Below are positions 1 to 12,906 of a DNA stretch of 64,000 nt, one piece after another (the first letter of the stretch is position 1; the number at the start of each line of letters is the position of its first letter). The stretch spans positions 3,348,001 to 3,412,000 of the forward strand of contig NC_089437.1 of the NCBI RefSeq assembly GCF_026210795.1, given 5' to 3'. The stretch comes from Rhizophagus irregularis (Eukaryota; Glomeromycota; Glomeromycetes; Glomerales; Glomeraceae). The position numbers were made by a program, and so were the translations under genes. The notes under the pieces are model-generated. The model saw nothing but the letters and a program-made list of their open reading frames with translations, did no database searches and had not been told where the DNA came from.

Positions 1-745
1 TACCGCCTACAAAAAATTACATTTTTGATTTTTTGGATGTAAATTTTTAAGATAAAACCTCTTAATATATACGCGATGAAATTGTATCACCAATCTATCG
101 TATTGTCATCTTTTCTAAATGGAAATAAAGATCTTGTGTAACATCATCCTGCACCCTCCCTTATTAAATTACGTCATTTCTGGCCCGCTCATATAGATTT
201 TCCTCTTAAAATGAACAACCTTTTTTTCAGAAACTTCGAATTGGTCGCTTTTTAACTTTCTCAACTTTCGACAGAATGAAGATAATTGGACATATAATAA
301 ACAAAAAGAACATAATACATATTTGAGAACTCTCGAACGAACAACTATCTGTGGGAACTTCGGCTTTGAATGACTTTACAGTTAAGTGATCATTTTAGAG
401 TAAAAGTAAGCTTAGCACATCAACAACAACTTAACAATCTTGACAGTTCGTTATATTGATCCATTTGTGTTTGATGCGAACTGTCCTAAGCTAAGTTGTT
501 AATGATCCATTCGTGTTCTGTTGTTGCCCATCTGCTGGTATTCGTTAGTACATCACAACGCCTTAACAATATGAACAGTTTGTTTGGATCCATTTGTGTT
601 TGATGCATACTGTTCTAGGCTAAGTCGGTGATGATCCATTCGTGTTCGATGTGTTTACGGATACCAGCTGACAATCACATCAGTTATTATAGATGATCGC
701 TAATCCATCTCTCATAAATAGAAAGAGATAAATACTGATGAGGTA
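1..745. other. Intergenic sequence upstream of the first gene
   Basis: No open frame or RNA gene is supported here. It contains a short segment at about 145-175 (ATTACGTCATTTCTGGCC-like) that recurs in similar form at about 28140-28170, and an imperfect tandem duplication listed separately. Confidence 0.5.
430..645. repeat. Imperfect tandem duplication, period about 132 bases
   Basis: Two units start at about 430 and 562. Each runs through the same ordered blocks: CTTAACAAT, an ACAGTT block, GATCCATTTGTGTTTGATGC, an ACTGT-CTA-GCTAAGT block, and TGATCCATTCGTGTTC. The units differ by scattered substitutions and small indels. Confidence 0.6.
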
Positions 746-1923
746 ATGAACTTCTGGAAAGATGTTGAAAAGGATAGAAATGCTAAGGAATACGAAGCTA
801 CTCTCGAAAATTTGGATGTAAATATTTGCTCTAAATTTTCTTCTTTGTTATATAACTATTAATAATCTTATATTTCTTAGGTGGAATTTACCATTGAGCG
901 TACATTAGAATATAATGATTATATTAGAGAAGTGGGACATCGACGCAGGCAGGTCATGGCTACTTCCGTAATATGAATAATTTGGAACAAATCAAGCGAA
1001 CATCAAAGAAAAAAGTTAGTATATAACTTAATTTTTGTTCGCTTTTAGATTAATGTGTTGCCTGATGGACAATTGTCTATATATCATTTTTTAGGATGCA
1101 CCAAGACGAATTAGATGTTGCATGGTAAATATCAATTTTAAAATTCGAAGTTTTGGATTATTAAACCTACTAATCTTTGCTGTTTAACTAAGGATTGAAC
1201 AAACTACTCCGGACACAAAAGACCATAAATTTGATGGATTGTACAAAGTGATCAGGACGACTGGTAAGACCAGGTCATAATTATTGTAGAATTTTCGTAT
1301 GGAAGAAAGGCACCCGAGTCCAAAAAAGATGGCGATCAGTTAAAATTGTGTCGAAACGCAATGAGAACTCTAAACAAATTGTTAATAACTATACCAAAGG
1401 ACCGTGCACGAGTATATTTAGTACAATCTTTTAGTAAGTATTGCAATCAGAAACCAAATATTATGAAGGTTGATTACTTATATATTCTTAATATTTTCTT
1501 ATAGATGGGTTAGATGGGTTTATCGAAATTAAATATTTAGTTCGGCCAATTCCATCGATATATATACTTCAACGCTTTAAGCGTACCAAATTACCCGCCT
1601 CCTTTGGAGACTTTGAACAATTCGCTAACGATCTAAAAGATCTAATGAATTGGCAGGTAAAGGATTGAAAATGGATATTTTTAGATAACTTGTTAAATAT
1701 TTATAATAACCACTCTTTGTTATTACAGGCTGATGTCCTGTCAACGGTCAGGGTAGTAAATAAAGCAATCGCAGTAGATAATACAAGAGGAGACAATAAT
1801 CTCCATTTAACTTCAATTGAAGATACACCATTAAAGAAAAGGAAGGCGGAAAAAAATCAAACATCATCTCCTAAATCTCCATGTCCCGGTGGATCGCCCT
1901 CAGAATTTTCACCATTGATTTAG
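746..1923 (+). pseudogene. Lineage-specific hypothetical gene with one in-frame TGA
   Basis: Exons by splice reading are 746-817, 881-1014, 1095-1124, 1193-1263, 1290-1433, 1505-1656 and 1729-1923, and all phases agree. The only break is TGA at 974-976 in exon 2. Visible features are an N-terminal acidic/basic stretch (MNFWKDVEKD), a KFDGLYKV segment followed by GEFSYG and KAPESKK, a leucine-rich middle (LNKLLITIPKDRARVY), a conserved-looking stretch ending in LKDLMNWQ, and a polar tail with a basic cluster (PLKKRKAEK) that could be a nuclear signal. The DG...E spacing recalls large Rhizophagus families suspected of a PD-(D/E)XK-like fold. That link rests on memory of the family and is weak. 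The gene may be recently inactivated, or the stop may be a sequence difference. Confidence 0.55.
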
Positions 1924-2283
1924 AAGATGTTTTTTTTTCCGCTATAACTTATATTTTTTTTCCACATTGTTAATTCACTAGCGTTTTTATTCATAACATT
2001 GAAAATAATAATACAATCATTTACACTAAAATAACGTGATTTTTTTTATTCGATCGGCACGATTTCGTGACGGAAATTACATGATTTATTATCCAGTTAA
2101 CGTAATACATTTAATGTGATTTATCTTGAATAGTATTACATTTTCGCAGTAATTTACCCCCAAAACTTTGTTTCTTCAGAAGAGAAACAGAATACTTTTT
2201 TTAATAAAACATTTCTCAGAATCAATCCATCAAATCTGTTAGACAATCATTGATTGAGGGAGTGAATTCCATTTTTTTGCGCA

Positions 2284-2502
2284 ATGTATAAATATATAAT
2301 GGCATTTAATCAGGCATATTCTAACTTGCTAGCAAAATTACCAGCTTCCCTAATAAATCTAATAAATGAGGCATGGGTACGTCTTACATCACGGAAGCGC
2401 AAACCATTATCTGAAAAAGAGGCCAGCGAAATTAATCCAATTGTAGAACCTATAATTATATCACTAAAGATAAAAGATAAATCAACTAAAATCAAAAATT
2501 AA
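2284..2502 (+). CDS. Small hypothetical ORF, 72 aa
   Basis: An uninterrupted ATG frame with a basic middle (SRKRKPLSEKE) and a lysine-rich end. No domain, signal peptide or homologue is recognised. It follows the first gene by 360 bases on the same strand and could be an unrelated short gene or a chance frame in AT-rich DNA. Confidence 0.25.
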   Translation: MYKYIMAFNQAYSNLLAKLPASLINLINEAWVRLTSRKRKPLSEKEASEINPIVEPIIISLKIKDKSTKIKN

Positions 2503-2849
2503 GAAAACTTTTGGGAAGAAAAAGGAAAATGAGATCGATATACTACGATATTAACATTTTATTTGGAAATTCCAATTACGAAGGTACTGTAGGTTGAGTA
2601 ATTTATGTGATTAAATCACGCTTAATTTCCAAATTGATTTAAATTTTTGATCTAGAATTTAAAAATAATTTAATCAAAAATTAAAAAAAATTAAAAAGTT
2701 TATTTTTTTTTTCTATAATAAATAAATTAAAATAATTATTTTTTAATCTCATAATTCAATAAATAGGTTATTAAAATAATTAAATAAATATATATATATA
2801 TATTAAAATATGTTTCTTAAATATTATTAATTTCATAATAAAATTATTA

Positions 2850-2880
<31 letters not shown>

Positions 2881-2950
2881 TGTAAATTTACAATTATAAA
2901 TTAAATACATTAAAGAAATTTCGTGTAAAAAAACTACGAAATTCTTTTAT
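2503..2950. other. AT-rich intergenic stretch
   Basis: Contains A/T runs, a TA microsatellite near 2785-2800 and a long T tract near 2850-2876. It includes the 3' flank of the deubiquitinase gene. No gene is seen. Confidence 0.5.
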
Positions 2951-5900
2951 TTACTTTTTGATCCATTTTGTTTTTGATGATTTTCCATGTTTCGTATAAT
3001 CTGAAATTAACGGATTTGGAGCATAGAGATCAATAGCATCTGAAAAAATCGATAAGATAAATAAATATATTAGAGTTTTAAATTTTTATAAAATTTATCT
3101 TTTTTCAAATTAATTTTCTAAATAAATTTCTTACTTCTAACACATACTGGACCTCCTCCATATACATGTTCAAAATAGCTCCAAACTCTTTCATTTATTC
3201 CTCGATAATTAATTCCTAAGATAAAAAAAAAAAATATAATATATATATTATAACGTAAAGAATACAAATTGTTTTTAATTAAAAATAATGCGAAAAGACT
3301 AACCTCTTTCCATTCCGACCTTTGGACTTCCATCCTCATTAAGAAAATGATAATTATCAATTGGTCCAGGTGGAGACCCTATTTTGATATAAAATAATAA
3401 TTAGTATTTAGTAAATATAATATACAATAAATTAGTTAATAATATCATTAATATTAACCTCCGGATTTAAAATAATGCCAACTTAAAAGCCATGGGGCAC
3501 TTATTAAAAACCAATATTCGCCACGCTTTATTGAATTAGTATCAATCTTCCTGATGTCTTCATCCTCTTTTCGACGTCTTTGTTCTAATATTTTTTCTTC
3601 TTGCTGCTTAAAATTAAAATATCAATTTATAATACTACATATTTAAGAATAATAATTATATTATTATTTAAAACTGTAAATATACCTCGCAAAAGGTGCA
3701 CCCCGATATAGCATTATCAGCTGAATGAAAGGGAAGACTGCCGTCCGTACCATACTTATTAACAAATGTTGTATAAACGCTAAATGGTACTTTAACCACC
3801 ATGTTGTGTATATTTGGGTACCGCCTTGTATTTACTCCTAAAATTCAATTAATTAAATTAGATACGCGAAAATCGGTTTTATTAATAAAGATTAATTATT
3901 GATGAAATACTAACCTCCATGTGGACATATGAAGTCATAATTGGTTATTGGACCAGGCTATTATTAAAGAAACTTAGCTTATTCAATTATTTAATAAAAA
4001 AAATGCACAAAAGACAAATATTGATTTACCGCCGTCATAAATTGCCATCTATTAAACCATAATCGCGAAATGAAATAACAAGTTTCTGCTGTAGACTAGT
4101 TAAAATATAACAAAAGATATGTTAATTGTCGGAATATATTGAAAAACACTCCAAGAATAATATACTAACATCTCCGTTAATCTTTGATGACATTTCTGTC
4201 CGTTCGCGATCTTTCTCTGAACCTTTTTTGTGATAAAACAAAACAAATGCTTCCAACCGAGATATATCTGCTTCAGATTTTCTGGTAACAAACTGATTAT
4301 ATATAATAATTAATAACAGAATTTATTGATAAATAATTAAACAAACATAAATTTTTATAATAAAACGTACAGTATCATCATATTCATACCAATTTTTATC
4401 AATTGGATTTTTTACATAAGCAATATAATGTCCACCTAAAACAAAAAGAAGAAAATAAACGATTGTTAATTAATTGATTGATTGATTGATCAATTGATTG
4501 ATTGATTGATCAATTGATTGATTGATTGATCAATTGATTGATTGATTGATCAATTGATTGATTGATTGATCAATTGATTGATAATAATAAATATACCTCC
4601 TAATACGCCACGATGATGAATAAGGCCATATAAATCATATTTTGTTATATTCAGTGTATCTGCAAGTTCAGGATTTCCTTTTTCGTTAGATAAATCTTTA
4701 CAATATGGTCTCATGTCTAAATCTTCCATTGGAAATTGAACATGTGTTGCAATTTTCGATGAAAAACAAGATTCATAGCGAAATCGTTTGAGTTGTATAC
4801 ATAACGTCTATGAAAATAAAGTTTGTAAATACCAATAATAAGATTAGTTAAAATATTTAATGTAAAAAACAAAAATAAAAACCTCTGGCAATCGTGTAAT
4901 TCTTAATCTCTTTTGACAATCATTTAGAGATTCGCATTTATCGCATCTGTATTTGTCTTCACCAGTCAAATTCTCAATTGCACAAAACGAAGACAAACAA
5001 TCCTGAAGTCTAACAACTCGACTATTCATTCTAAGTTGGAAATGCGAATATTAGATAAAGTCGTAATTTAAAACTATCGCGAATAAAAATATTTCGTAAA
5101 CGCAGCACACCCTAACCATCCAGCCAGAGAACCCATAACAGAACCAGAGCCAGATGATGATGATGATGATGATAAATTCTCTGGAAATTTTTCTGACGAT
5201 TTTAACTTAAATTTTTTATCGATTTGAATTTGCAAATCATAAAAATTTTCTTCCTTTAAATATTCCTAAAATGAAAGAATTCTATTAATAGACGAAGATT
5301 ATTATTATATTATGTTTCTAACTATTATATCATGATTAAATCACAATTTAAATTAAAATTAAAAATCACCTTTTTACAATGTAAACATTTGATTCTACTT
5401 TCAAGAGTTCCCTGGAAAATTTGACTGATAATACTGTTACGTGTAGATTGACGCCTCTGAATTCTGTCTGTTGTTGAAGTTTTCGTTGTTGTTGATGAAG
5501 TCGAAGAAATAGTCTCACATACATTATGACTATTATTTGAACTGGTACTAGTTGATATTGTCTGATTCATATATATGCATTCCCCGTTTTTCGATACTTT
5601 ACCAGGCATAAATTGCGGATATGGAAGTTCTTCATGAAGTATATCCAGTACACAACGAAGAAATTCCATAGAATCCTATAATTAATTAAATATCCATTGA
5701 AAATCTTGAAAATCATTCAATATATAAAATCGTAATTTATCTCACTTGTTGTCCATGACCTCGGAACACCTCATTATATTTTCTTATCTCATTCATCAAT
5801 TGTACTGGTACAAATATCGGGCTAAAAAAAACATATACGTTAGAAATTTAAAATAAATTAACCATATTTTTTAGAATAATAATAACCTGGTCCCATTCCA

Positions 5901-7156
5901 CATTGCTTTCACAAATTGACCGAAATATTCCCCCAATTTATAATTAGGATGCTTAGAAATATATAGAATTTGTGGTATATAAGCGTCACAATAATTAAAA
6001 AAATCTGCCAAAGCAGGTCTATAAAGAAGGGGAAAAAATTTTTAATACATTATAAACTAAATATAAATTGAATTAACGAATTACATACGTATTTGACAAA
6101 CATTGTAGAGCTGCACTTTTGTTAAATAAATTGGAAATAGATTGTGTAAATTAAATATGTAAATATAAAATTTAACAAGAATATATGATAAATAATTAAA
6201 AATTCCGCTCACTTTGCATAACACGTATTTCCTAGATTCTTTAATCCAACTAGGCCTGTATTATGAACATTTAAATTTTTTTTTTTTAATTCGATTCTTG
6301 ACTAATTAATATAATTGAAAAACAAAAATTAATTAGAGATACCTGGAACATCAATCGGTATTTGATCAATCGATATTTGTGACTTGTTTCGTTTCATTTG
6401 CTACTGACGATAAGAGATATCTTTAATGTACAAATAAAAATTTTGGGATCACATGTGCGAAAAAAAAATTAATTATAACTAACCAGATATCTTATAACAG
6501 TTTTTAAATAAGTACGTGCTTCCGACGTTAAAAAGTTATTATCTCCAAATGGATTCAATTCAGATGAACAAGCATGACACAATATCTTAAGTGTATGTGG
6601 GTTAACGAAAATTGAATGACATGAATCATCTCGATTTTCCTATTTTTGGAATAAACTAATTTAGTAAATTCAAAATGATTAAAAAAGAATTACTGATAAG
6701 ATTAAAATAAAACCTTGTCAAAATGATTACGCATATGCGATTTCGAACTAGTATGACACACAACTGCCCGACATCGATTCTAATAAAAATGAAAAGATTT
6801 AAAGTTTAAGTTTACTTAATACATATATAGCGTATTACACAAAAATATTTCCGGTTGAACTTTATTGAATGAATTTACATGCAGACAAATCCAAAGTTTT
6901 GGAGCTCTAGTCTCACAGATATCGCAATGAAGCGAAGAATTAGTAATTTGCTTCTACATTTATTAAGATAAAAGATAAGATTAGAATTATAATGAAAATA
7001 TATTCGAAAACATAGTAAAGTTTGATAAAAAAATTTAAAATGAACCTTAAATGAAGATGATTCAATTTTAGCTAGCGGGGAGTCCTTTTTTATTATTTTA
7101 TGGATGTGTGGACAATCAACTTGAACAGGTGTACGTTCTGAGGTTTTTGACCGCAT
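2951..7156 (-). CDS. Ubiquitin carboxyl-terminal hydrolase, USP20/USP33-like
   Basis: A multi-exon gene, about 15 exons and roughly 800 aa by my reading, from ATG at 7156 to TAA at 2951. Order of domains: (1) a zf-UBP finger spread over exons at about 7156-6480 (CPHIHK, CDICETRAPKLWICLH, CRAVVCH, ILCHACSSELNPFG); (2) a USP catalytic domain with Cys box GLKNLGNTCYANAALQC, formed by joining 6213 to 6115, then GHGQQDSMEFL, a CxxC pair (KYRCDKCESLN), LKRFRYE, His box GGHYIAYV and YEYDD; (3) two C-terminal DUSP-type domains (SRLWFNRWQF...PGPITNYDFICPHGG, and SAPWLLSWHYF...PPGPIDNYHFL). The zf-UBP-USP-DUSP-DUSP order is that of animal USP20/USP33, which remove ubiquitin from substrate proteins. Cys, His and Asp of the triad are present, so it should be active. 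It is divergent from the SND1 gene and probably shares its promoter region. Confidence 0.9.
4471..4583. repeat. 24-base tandem repeat in a USP intron
   Basis: ATTG-based tandem array. Three ATTG steps followed by ATCA and two more ATTG steps make a 24-base unit repeated about four times, nearly perfectly. It lies in the intron between the exons encoding RGVLGG and GHYIAY. The unit contains TTGATCAA, a palindrome. Confidence 0.9.
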
Positions 7157-7501
7157 TATTAAAATAAGATTTAAAAAAAAAAGATCGTAAAAATTCAAAG
7201 CGAATAAATTAAGTTTGATAGAATATTCATTGTTTTCATTTTATTAATTAGCATTCATGCAAATCATTTGACTGTCAAATGACATTATACTCCTGAGGTG
7301 ATGAGTAAGCAATCATCACTCGTGAAAATTTACAGATTAGAAAATTTTTTGATAAATGGCAAGTTCTTATTCGCTGTTAATCGTAGCACCAACATAAAGT
7401 TTTATCTATATATGCATCAAAAAAAAATTTTTTTCTTTTGAAAAAAAAATATTTTTCGATTTTTCTTCCTAAAAATCGACTTATTTATTTAATCATTAAC
7501 T
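7157..7501. promoter_or_regulatory. Shared divergent promoter region
   Basis: A 345-base gap separates the start codons of the deubiquitinase (minus) and SND1 (plus). No strong TATA box is obvious on either side. The plus side ends in T- and A-rich tracts just before the SND1 ATG. Co-regulation is inferred from arrangement only. Confidence 0.5.
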
Positions 7502-10500
7502 ATGGCAAATCAAAAAGCTATTGTTAAGTCTATCCTTTCTGGTGATACGTTGATTCTTCGTGGAAGACCCTCCGGCAACCAGCCCCCGCCTGAGAGGCAA
7601 TTAAACTTGGCTTATATTCAGGCTCCAAGACTCGGAAATCAAAAAAAGGAGGATGAGGTAAATTAAATTATCGGATAAATTTTTGATTTGCTATAGAGAT
7701 CTAGATCTTAAAATCGACATTTAATTAGACTATAATCAGGAATTTAAAAATTAGCTGAAATAATTTCTATAAAGAAATTAAAGAAATTTTTGTTCACGTG
7801 ATTTTCCTGTAGCCTTTCGCATTTGAAGCTCGTGAATATCTCCGTGGTTTCCTGGTTGGTAAAGAAGTTACTTTTCGTGTAGACTATAATATCCCAACCA
7901 CCGGAAGAGAATATGGAACCATATTATACGGTAATGAAAATGTCACAAATGTCACTCAAATGGTAATTAAAGAGGGATGGGCTAAAGTTCGAGAAGATGG
8001 AAGAAAGAATAAGGAAGAAAGTAGGGGGGAGGAAATCGAAACGCTTATTGCTTTGGAGTCTGATGCCAAATCTGCCGGTAAAGGTATCTGGCAGACTCAA
8101 GATCAGGAGGTACTTTAACATTATCAAATTTTAAAAGTTGTTTAAATTTGTTATATGAGTAATATTAATAACTATAATTTGTTCTTATTGCACGAAGAAT
8201 TCGCGCAAAGTTAATTATACTTTACAGGAAGAACCGAGAGAATATTTGGATAAATATAAAGGATTGGTTGTCGAAGGTAGATGATTTATGATTTGTTTTA
8301 ATAAATGCAAAACTATTTTGATTATTAATTCAAATTCTATTCTCTTAAATAGGCATTATTGAACAGGTTCGAGATGGATCAAGTTTGCGCGTTTTATTCA
8401 TTCCTCCCTCTCCCGCGCCACAACAATATCTGAATATAAACATTTCTGGAATAAAAGCTCCAATTGTTCGCAAAGATGTACCGGATGTTGAAGATTTGAT
8501 TGAACCATTTGGAGAAGAAGCTAAATATTTCGTTGAAACTAGATTATTGCAAAGAAATGTCAAAGTGATACTGGAAGGTTTATCAGGAAATCAGGCTTTC
8601 TTTGCTTCAATTTTACATCCTGCTGGTAATATAGCGGAAGCTTTATTAACGAGCGGTTTAGCCAAAGTTGCTGATCGAAGTATCACTATGGTTACTGATG
8701 GCCATACTAAATTACGCGCCGCTGAAAGGTAGGTTTTATTATTTTAGTTATTCTTATCACATCGGTTTATTAACAATTTCTTTAATTTAGCATTGCTAAA
8801 GAAAAGCAATTGCGACTTTGGCAAGGACATGTTGCAAGGAACAGAGCTGGTGGTGATGATCATGAATTTGAAGCCACTGTATGTAAATTATTAATTAAGG
8901 ACGATTATAATTGAAAAAAAAAAAATAATAATTAATAATAATTTTTATTTAGGTAACGCGTATAATTTCCGGTGATACAATTTCTGTAAAGCATAATCGA
9001 ACGGGAGTTGAAAGAAAATTGCAATTATCGAGCATTCGTCAGCCAAAGTATGTAAAATTTAATTTCATCATTATATTTTCTTTCCAAAACAATAAGACAT
9101 TTAAATTATTCTCTATTGATAATAGACCCAAAGATCCAAAATTGCCGGAATATAACTTTGATGCCAAAGAGCTTTTACGGAAGAAATTAATCGGTAAAAC
9201 TGTAAGTAATAATGTAACTTCTATTGTATAGAAATTAAATAAGGTGTAATAATTTCTTTCATTGCATTTAAAGGTTAAAGTGACCATTGACTATAGTAAA
9301 CCTGCGACAGATGGATTTGAAGCAAAAGATTGCGCTACAATTAAACTCGGAGAATTGTAATTAGAGATGATAATTATTTATTGCGATTTCGATTTATAAT
9401 GAATGTGTAGTAATTTTATCTTTATTTAGTAACGCAGCGGAGGCTTTGCTAGAACGCGGTTTAGCACATATTATACGCCATAGGAGAGATGATGAGGATC
9501 GGTCCAGCTTTTATGATCAACTTATGATTGCAGAACAAAAGTAAATAAATGTATTTCTTTTTGTTCTCAATTTTTTTTTCTTTTTTTTTTTAACAATATA
9601 ATACTGACATAAATTCATTATTTAGAGCGCAAAATAGCACTAAGGGAATACATAGTCCCAAGGATCCTCCAGTTTACAGAATTATTGATGCTTCTGAGGT
9701 TTGTCATATATATTATTTGATTATTTTACATTTAATACATTTCTTTTTTAATAACATTATTATGATTTCTCCATTTCTATAGAATGCAGCGAAAGCTAAA
9801 CAATTTTTGAATTCATTGCAAAGAGCGGGTCGAGTTCCTGGTGTAGTGGATTACGTATATAACGCATCAAGATTTAAAATTTATATTCCAAGAGAAAGCT
9901 ATAAGTTAACGTTTGTGCTTGGAGGAATACGTGCACCAAGGCCTGGACGTAATCCATCGGATAAGTCTGAACCATTTGCTGTTGAAGCATCAGAATTTGC
10001 TACACGTAGAACATTTCAGCGAGATGTGGATATTGAAGTCGAAAATATTGATAAAACTGGAGGATTTATCGGAACAATGTGGATTAAAAATGAAAATTTT
10101 GCCGTAATGTTGCTACGAGATGGGTTTGCTTCTGTTCATGATTATAGTGCAAGTCAAAGTTCTTATTCACAACAATTATATGCTGCCGAAGAAAGTGCCA
10201 AAACAGAAAAGAAAAATGTAAGCAATTAATAATAGTTTATTTTTTTTTTTTACAAATTTATTTAATCACGCTTACATGAATTTTATAATAGATATGGTCG
10301 TTACAAGATAATGAAGTATCTAAAGAGCAAGAAGTAGCAATTGTAACTGAAGTGGAGCCACGCAAAGAATACGTAGATATTGTTGTAACAGAAATTATTT
10401 CAGGAGGAAGATTTTATTTACAAGTCATCAATGATGATATTCATAAGTTAGAGAAAATGATGTCTGAATTTTCTTTATATCATAAAAATAATGCGAGTTC

Positions 10501-11396
10501 GTCATCATCATTTACTCCAAAAAATAATGAGATGGTTAGTGCTCAATTTACTGAAGATAATCGATGGTACGTGTTAAAAAAAAATTTATAAAAGATAGTA
10601 GAAATCTTCTTCAATATTAAATTTTTTTTTTTTGTGTGCAATAGGTACCGTGCAAAAATAAGAAAGGTTATACCAGATTCGAAGAGTGCCGAAGTAATTT
10701 ATGTTGATTATGGAAATGTAAGTTAATAATATTTGTTTAATTGAAAACAAGAATGTACTTTGAATTTTTTTTTTTTTTAAAAAAAAAATTATATATACAC
10801 ATATAGTCTGAAATGATTCCATTAAGTCGAGTTCGTCCACTTCCCGATAATTTTAAACAATTACCATCTCAATCTCAAGAAGCTATACTTTCATTTTTGA
10901 ATGTCCGCAATCGAGAGGTAAATTATATTTAGATCTTTATTAATTAAAATTCCATTTTATCAGATTCATTAAATATTCTTTCTTTCCTACGCCTACGTTA
11001 TAGGAAGAATATGGACTAGAAGCATATGAACATTTTAGAGATTTAGTTGAAAATAAACAACTTGTGGCTAATATTGATTATAAAGAAAATAATTTGTATC
11101 ATCTTACACTTTTTGACTCAAAACAATCTCAATCCATTGAAGATTCAATTAACACTGAAATGGTTAAAGCTGGATATGCAATAGTTGATAAAAAATCCAT
11201 ACTATATAGAAGTAATCCCACAGTTGTAGAAAAATTACTTGAAGCTCAAGAACAAGCTAAGAAGGGCAGGGTAAGTTATATAACAAAAACAAGATCGGTT
11301 TTATCGATTACTTGAAGATACTAAATATATTGAATTTTTTTTTTTATTTAGATGGGAATGTTTGAATATGGTGATATTACTGCCGATGATGAATAA
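7502..11396 (+). CDS. SND1: Tudor-SN / staphylococcal nuclease domain protein 1
   Basis: Sixteen exons with consistent phases: 7502-7657, 7813-8109, 8228-8276, 8353-8728, 8791-8878, 8953-9047, 9126-9201, 9274-9356, 9430-9540, 9626-9698, 9783-10217, 10292-10566, 10645-10717, 10807-10917, 11004-11270, 11352-11396. Together they encode 869 aa, close to the animal protein (about 910 aa). Four staphylococcal-nuclease-like repeats are visible through recurring starts ([55 protein letters not shown]), each followed by [27 protein letters not shown]-type helices. A Tudor domain ([29 protein letters not shown]) follows, and a final partial nuclease fold ends in [11 protein letters not shown]. In known members this protein binds RNA and takes part in splicing, small-RNA and stress-granule complexes. 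The Tudor aromatic residues appear kept. Confidence 0.95.
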
Positions 11397-12783
11397 AGAA
11401 AAAAATATATGAAATATTTATATATATTTATATATTTTTTATTTTTATTTTTTTATGTTTTTTTTCATTTTATATGTATTTCCTTTTTTTGTATGTGTGG
11501 ATTACAATTGTTATTTAATATAGTAATTATTTTTACCTTTAAAAAAATTTTGTTGCTTAGCGAGATAAATTTTTATATACTATAGTTTTGTAATAGAATT
11601 TTAAAAGTATTAAATATAATAGAAAGTAAGTTATTCATTAAATAATTTCTTTTTTTAAAATAATAGACAAATAAAGTAGAGAAAATTTAATATTAAGACA
11701 TTACTCTTCCTATTAACATTTGAAGTACTTAAATTTTGATGATGCCGATAATAATATAAAATATTTCTAAAATAGTCAAAATTGATTGTATTAAATTTAG
11801 ACGTAAAAGTATTATACAGTATCACAAACAAATAATTTAACGGTGTTTATATGTAAAAAAAAATATTCGGTAAATATTTTTATATACAGTAAATAATAAA
11901 AAGTTATTTGAATAAATCAACGCCCTTCTAATTTCTTACTACTCGATATCTGTCCTGTAAATTAAAATCTACACTTCGTGCCAAAAAAGATAATTTACGG
12001 ATCAGCAACTTTTAATAATAATTCGTCTAATACTTCATAAAAAGTTTAAATCATTTTTTCATCAAATACAGTTTGATTTTATAAATATTTAACGCCTCAT
12101 TAAATTTCTCTTTAGATTACGTGTTTTCGATTGATTTGGTGGGTCTGTGTATCCAAAATAATTAACATCATTTCAAATTTTATTTATAAAAAAGTTAATT
12201 AGTAATATTTTTTTTTACAATTTTATCAATTAATTACTAAAATACTTTATGGGTTAGAGGCTCTTTATAGTTTGGAAATTATCATGATCACAATTTTTTA
12301 ACAGACATTTTGTAAATTAATTATACACGTTTATCACCACATGCCACATGGTGAGTCAAAATATCTTAGTACTTAAATTCATTATTGTCTCTCGCGCGAC
12401 CTTTTGCCAATTTTATTCCGTCGTTCATGATAGTTTCAGCACTAATCAAGTTTATTATAAAATGTAATAATTGTTTTCACTATAAACTGGTCAGATCCCA
12501 TTTGAAAGAAAAATTTAAGCTCATTGAATCCCATAATTAGTGGGAGAATAACCACAATGATTGGTATATTTTAAAATCAAGAAGATTCTTGCATTTTATA
12601 AAACGACAAATTCATTTGATGTTTGATTAGTGTATTGAATGATCCAAACCATAATCTAGTACATAGGCGTTTGCGGTTTAAAAATATTTAAGTGATCTGT
12701 TAGCAGTTAACCGGCTGTTTCTGAGGATAAAAAGTAAAATTACAATAAATAAAACGATTATTAAATAATTTATTGATAATAAG
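11397..12783. other. Intergenic, no gene seen
   Basis: The 3' flank of SND1 is rich in TATATTTA and T tracts and then becomes plain AT-rich sequence. No open frame or RNA gene is supported. Confidence 0.5.
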
Positions 12784-12906
12784 TCTAATTCGGATTTAAT
12801 CCGGATAATATAATTTAATCCGGATTTTAATCCGAATTACAAGTCTTAATCCGGATCTAAATCCGAAATACGGATTTCAATCCGGATTCTAATTCGGATA
12901 ACGGAT
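12784..12906. repeat. Cluster of TCCGGAT palindromic motifs
   Basis: About eight copies of AATCCGGATT or the related AATCCGAATT/ATTCGGAT occur in 120 bases. The cores are self-complementary, so neighbouring copies can form alternative foldbacks. No coding potential is seen. Confidence 0.7.

Noticed and set aside
4471-4583. CRISPR-like array
   Set aside because: The repeat has no unique spacers, is a simple tandem array in a eukaryotic intron, and no Cas genes are present.
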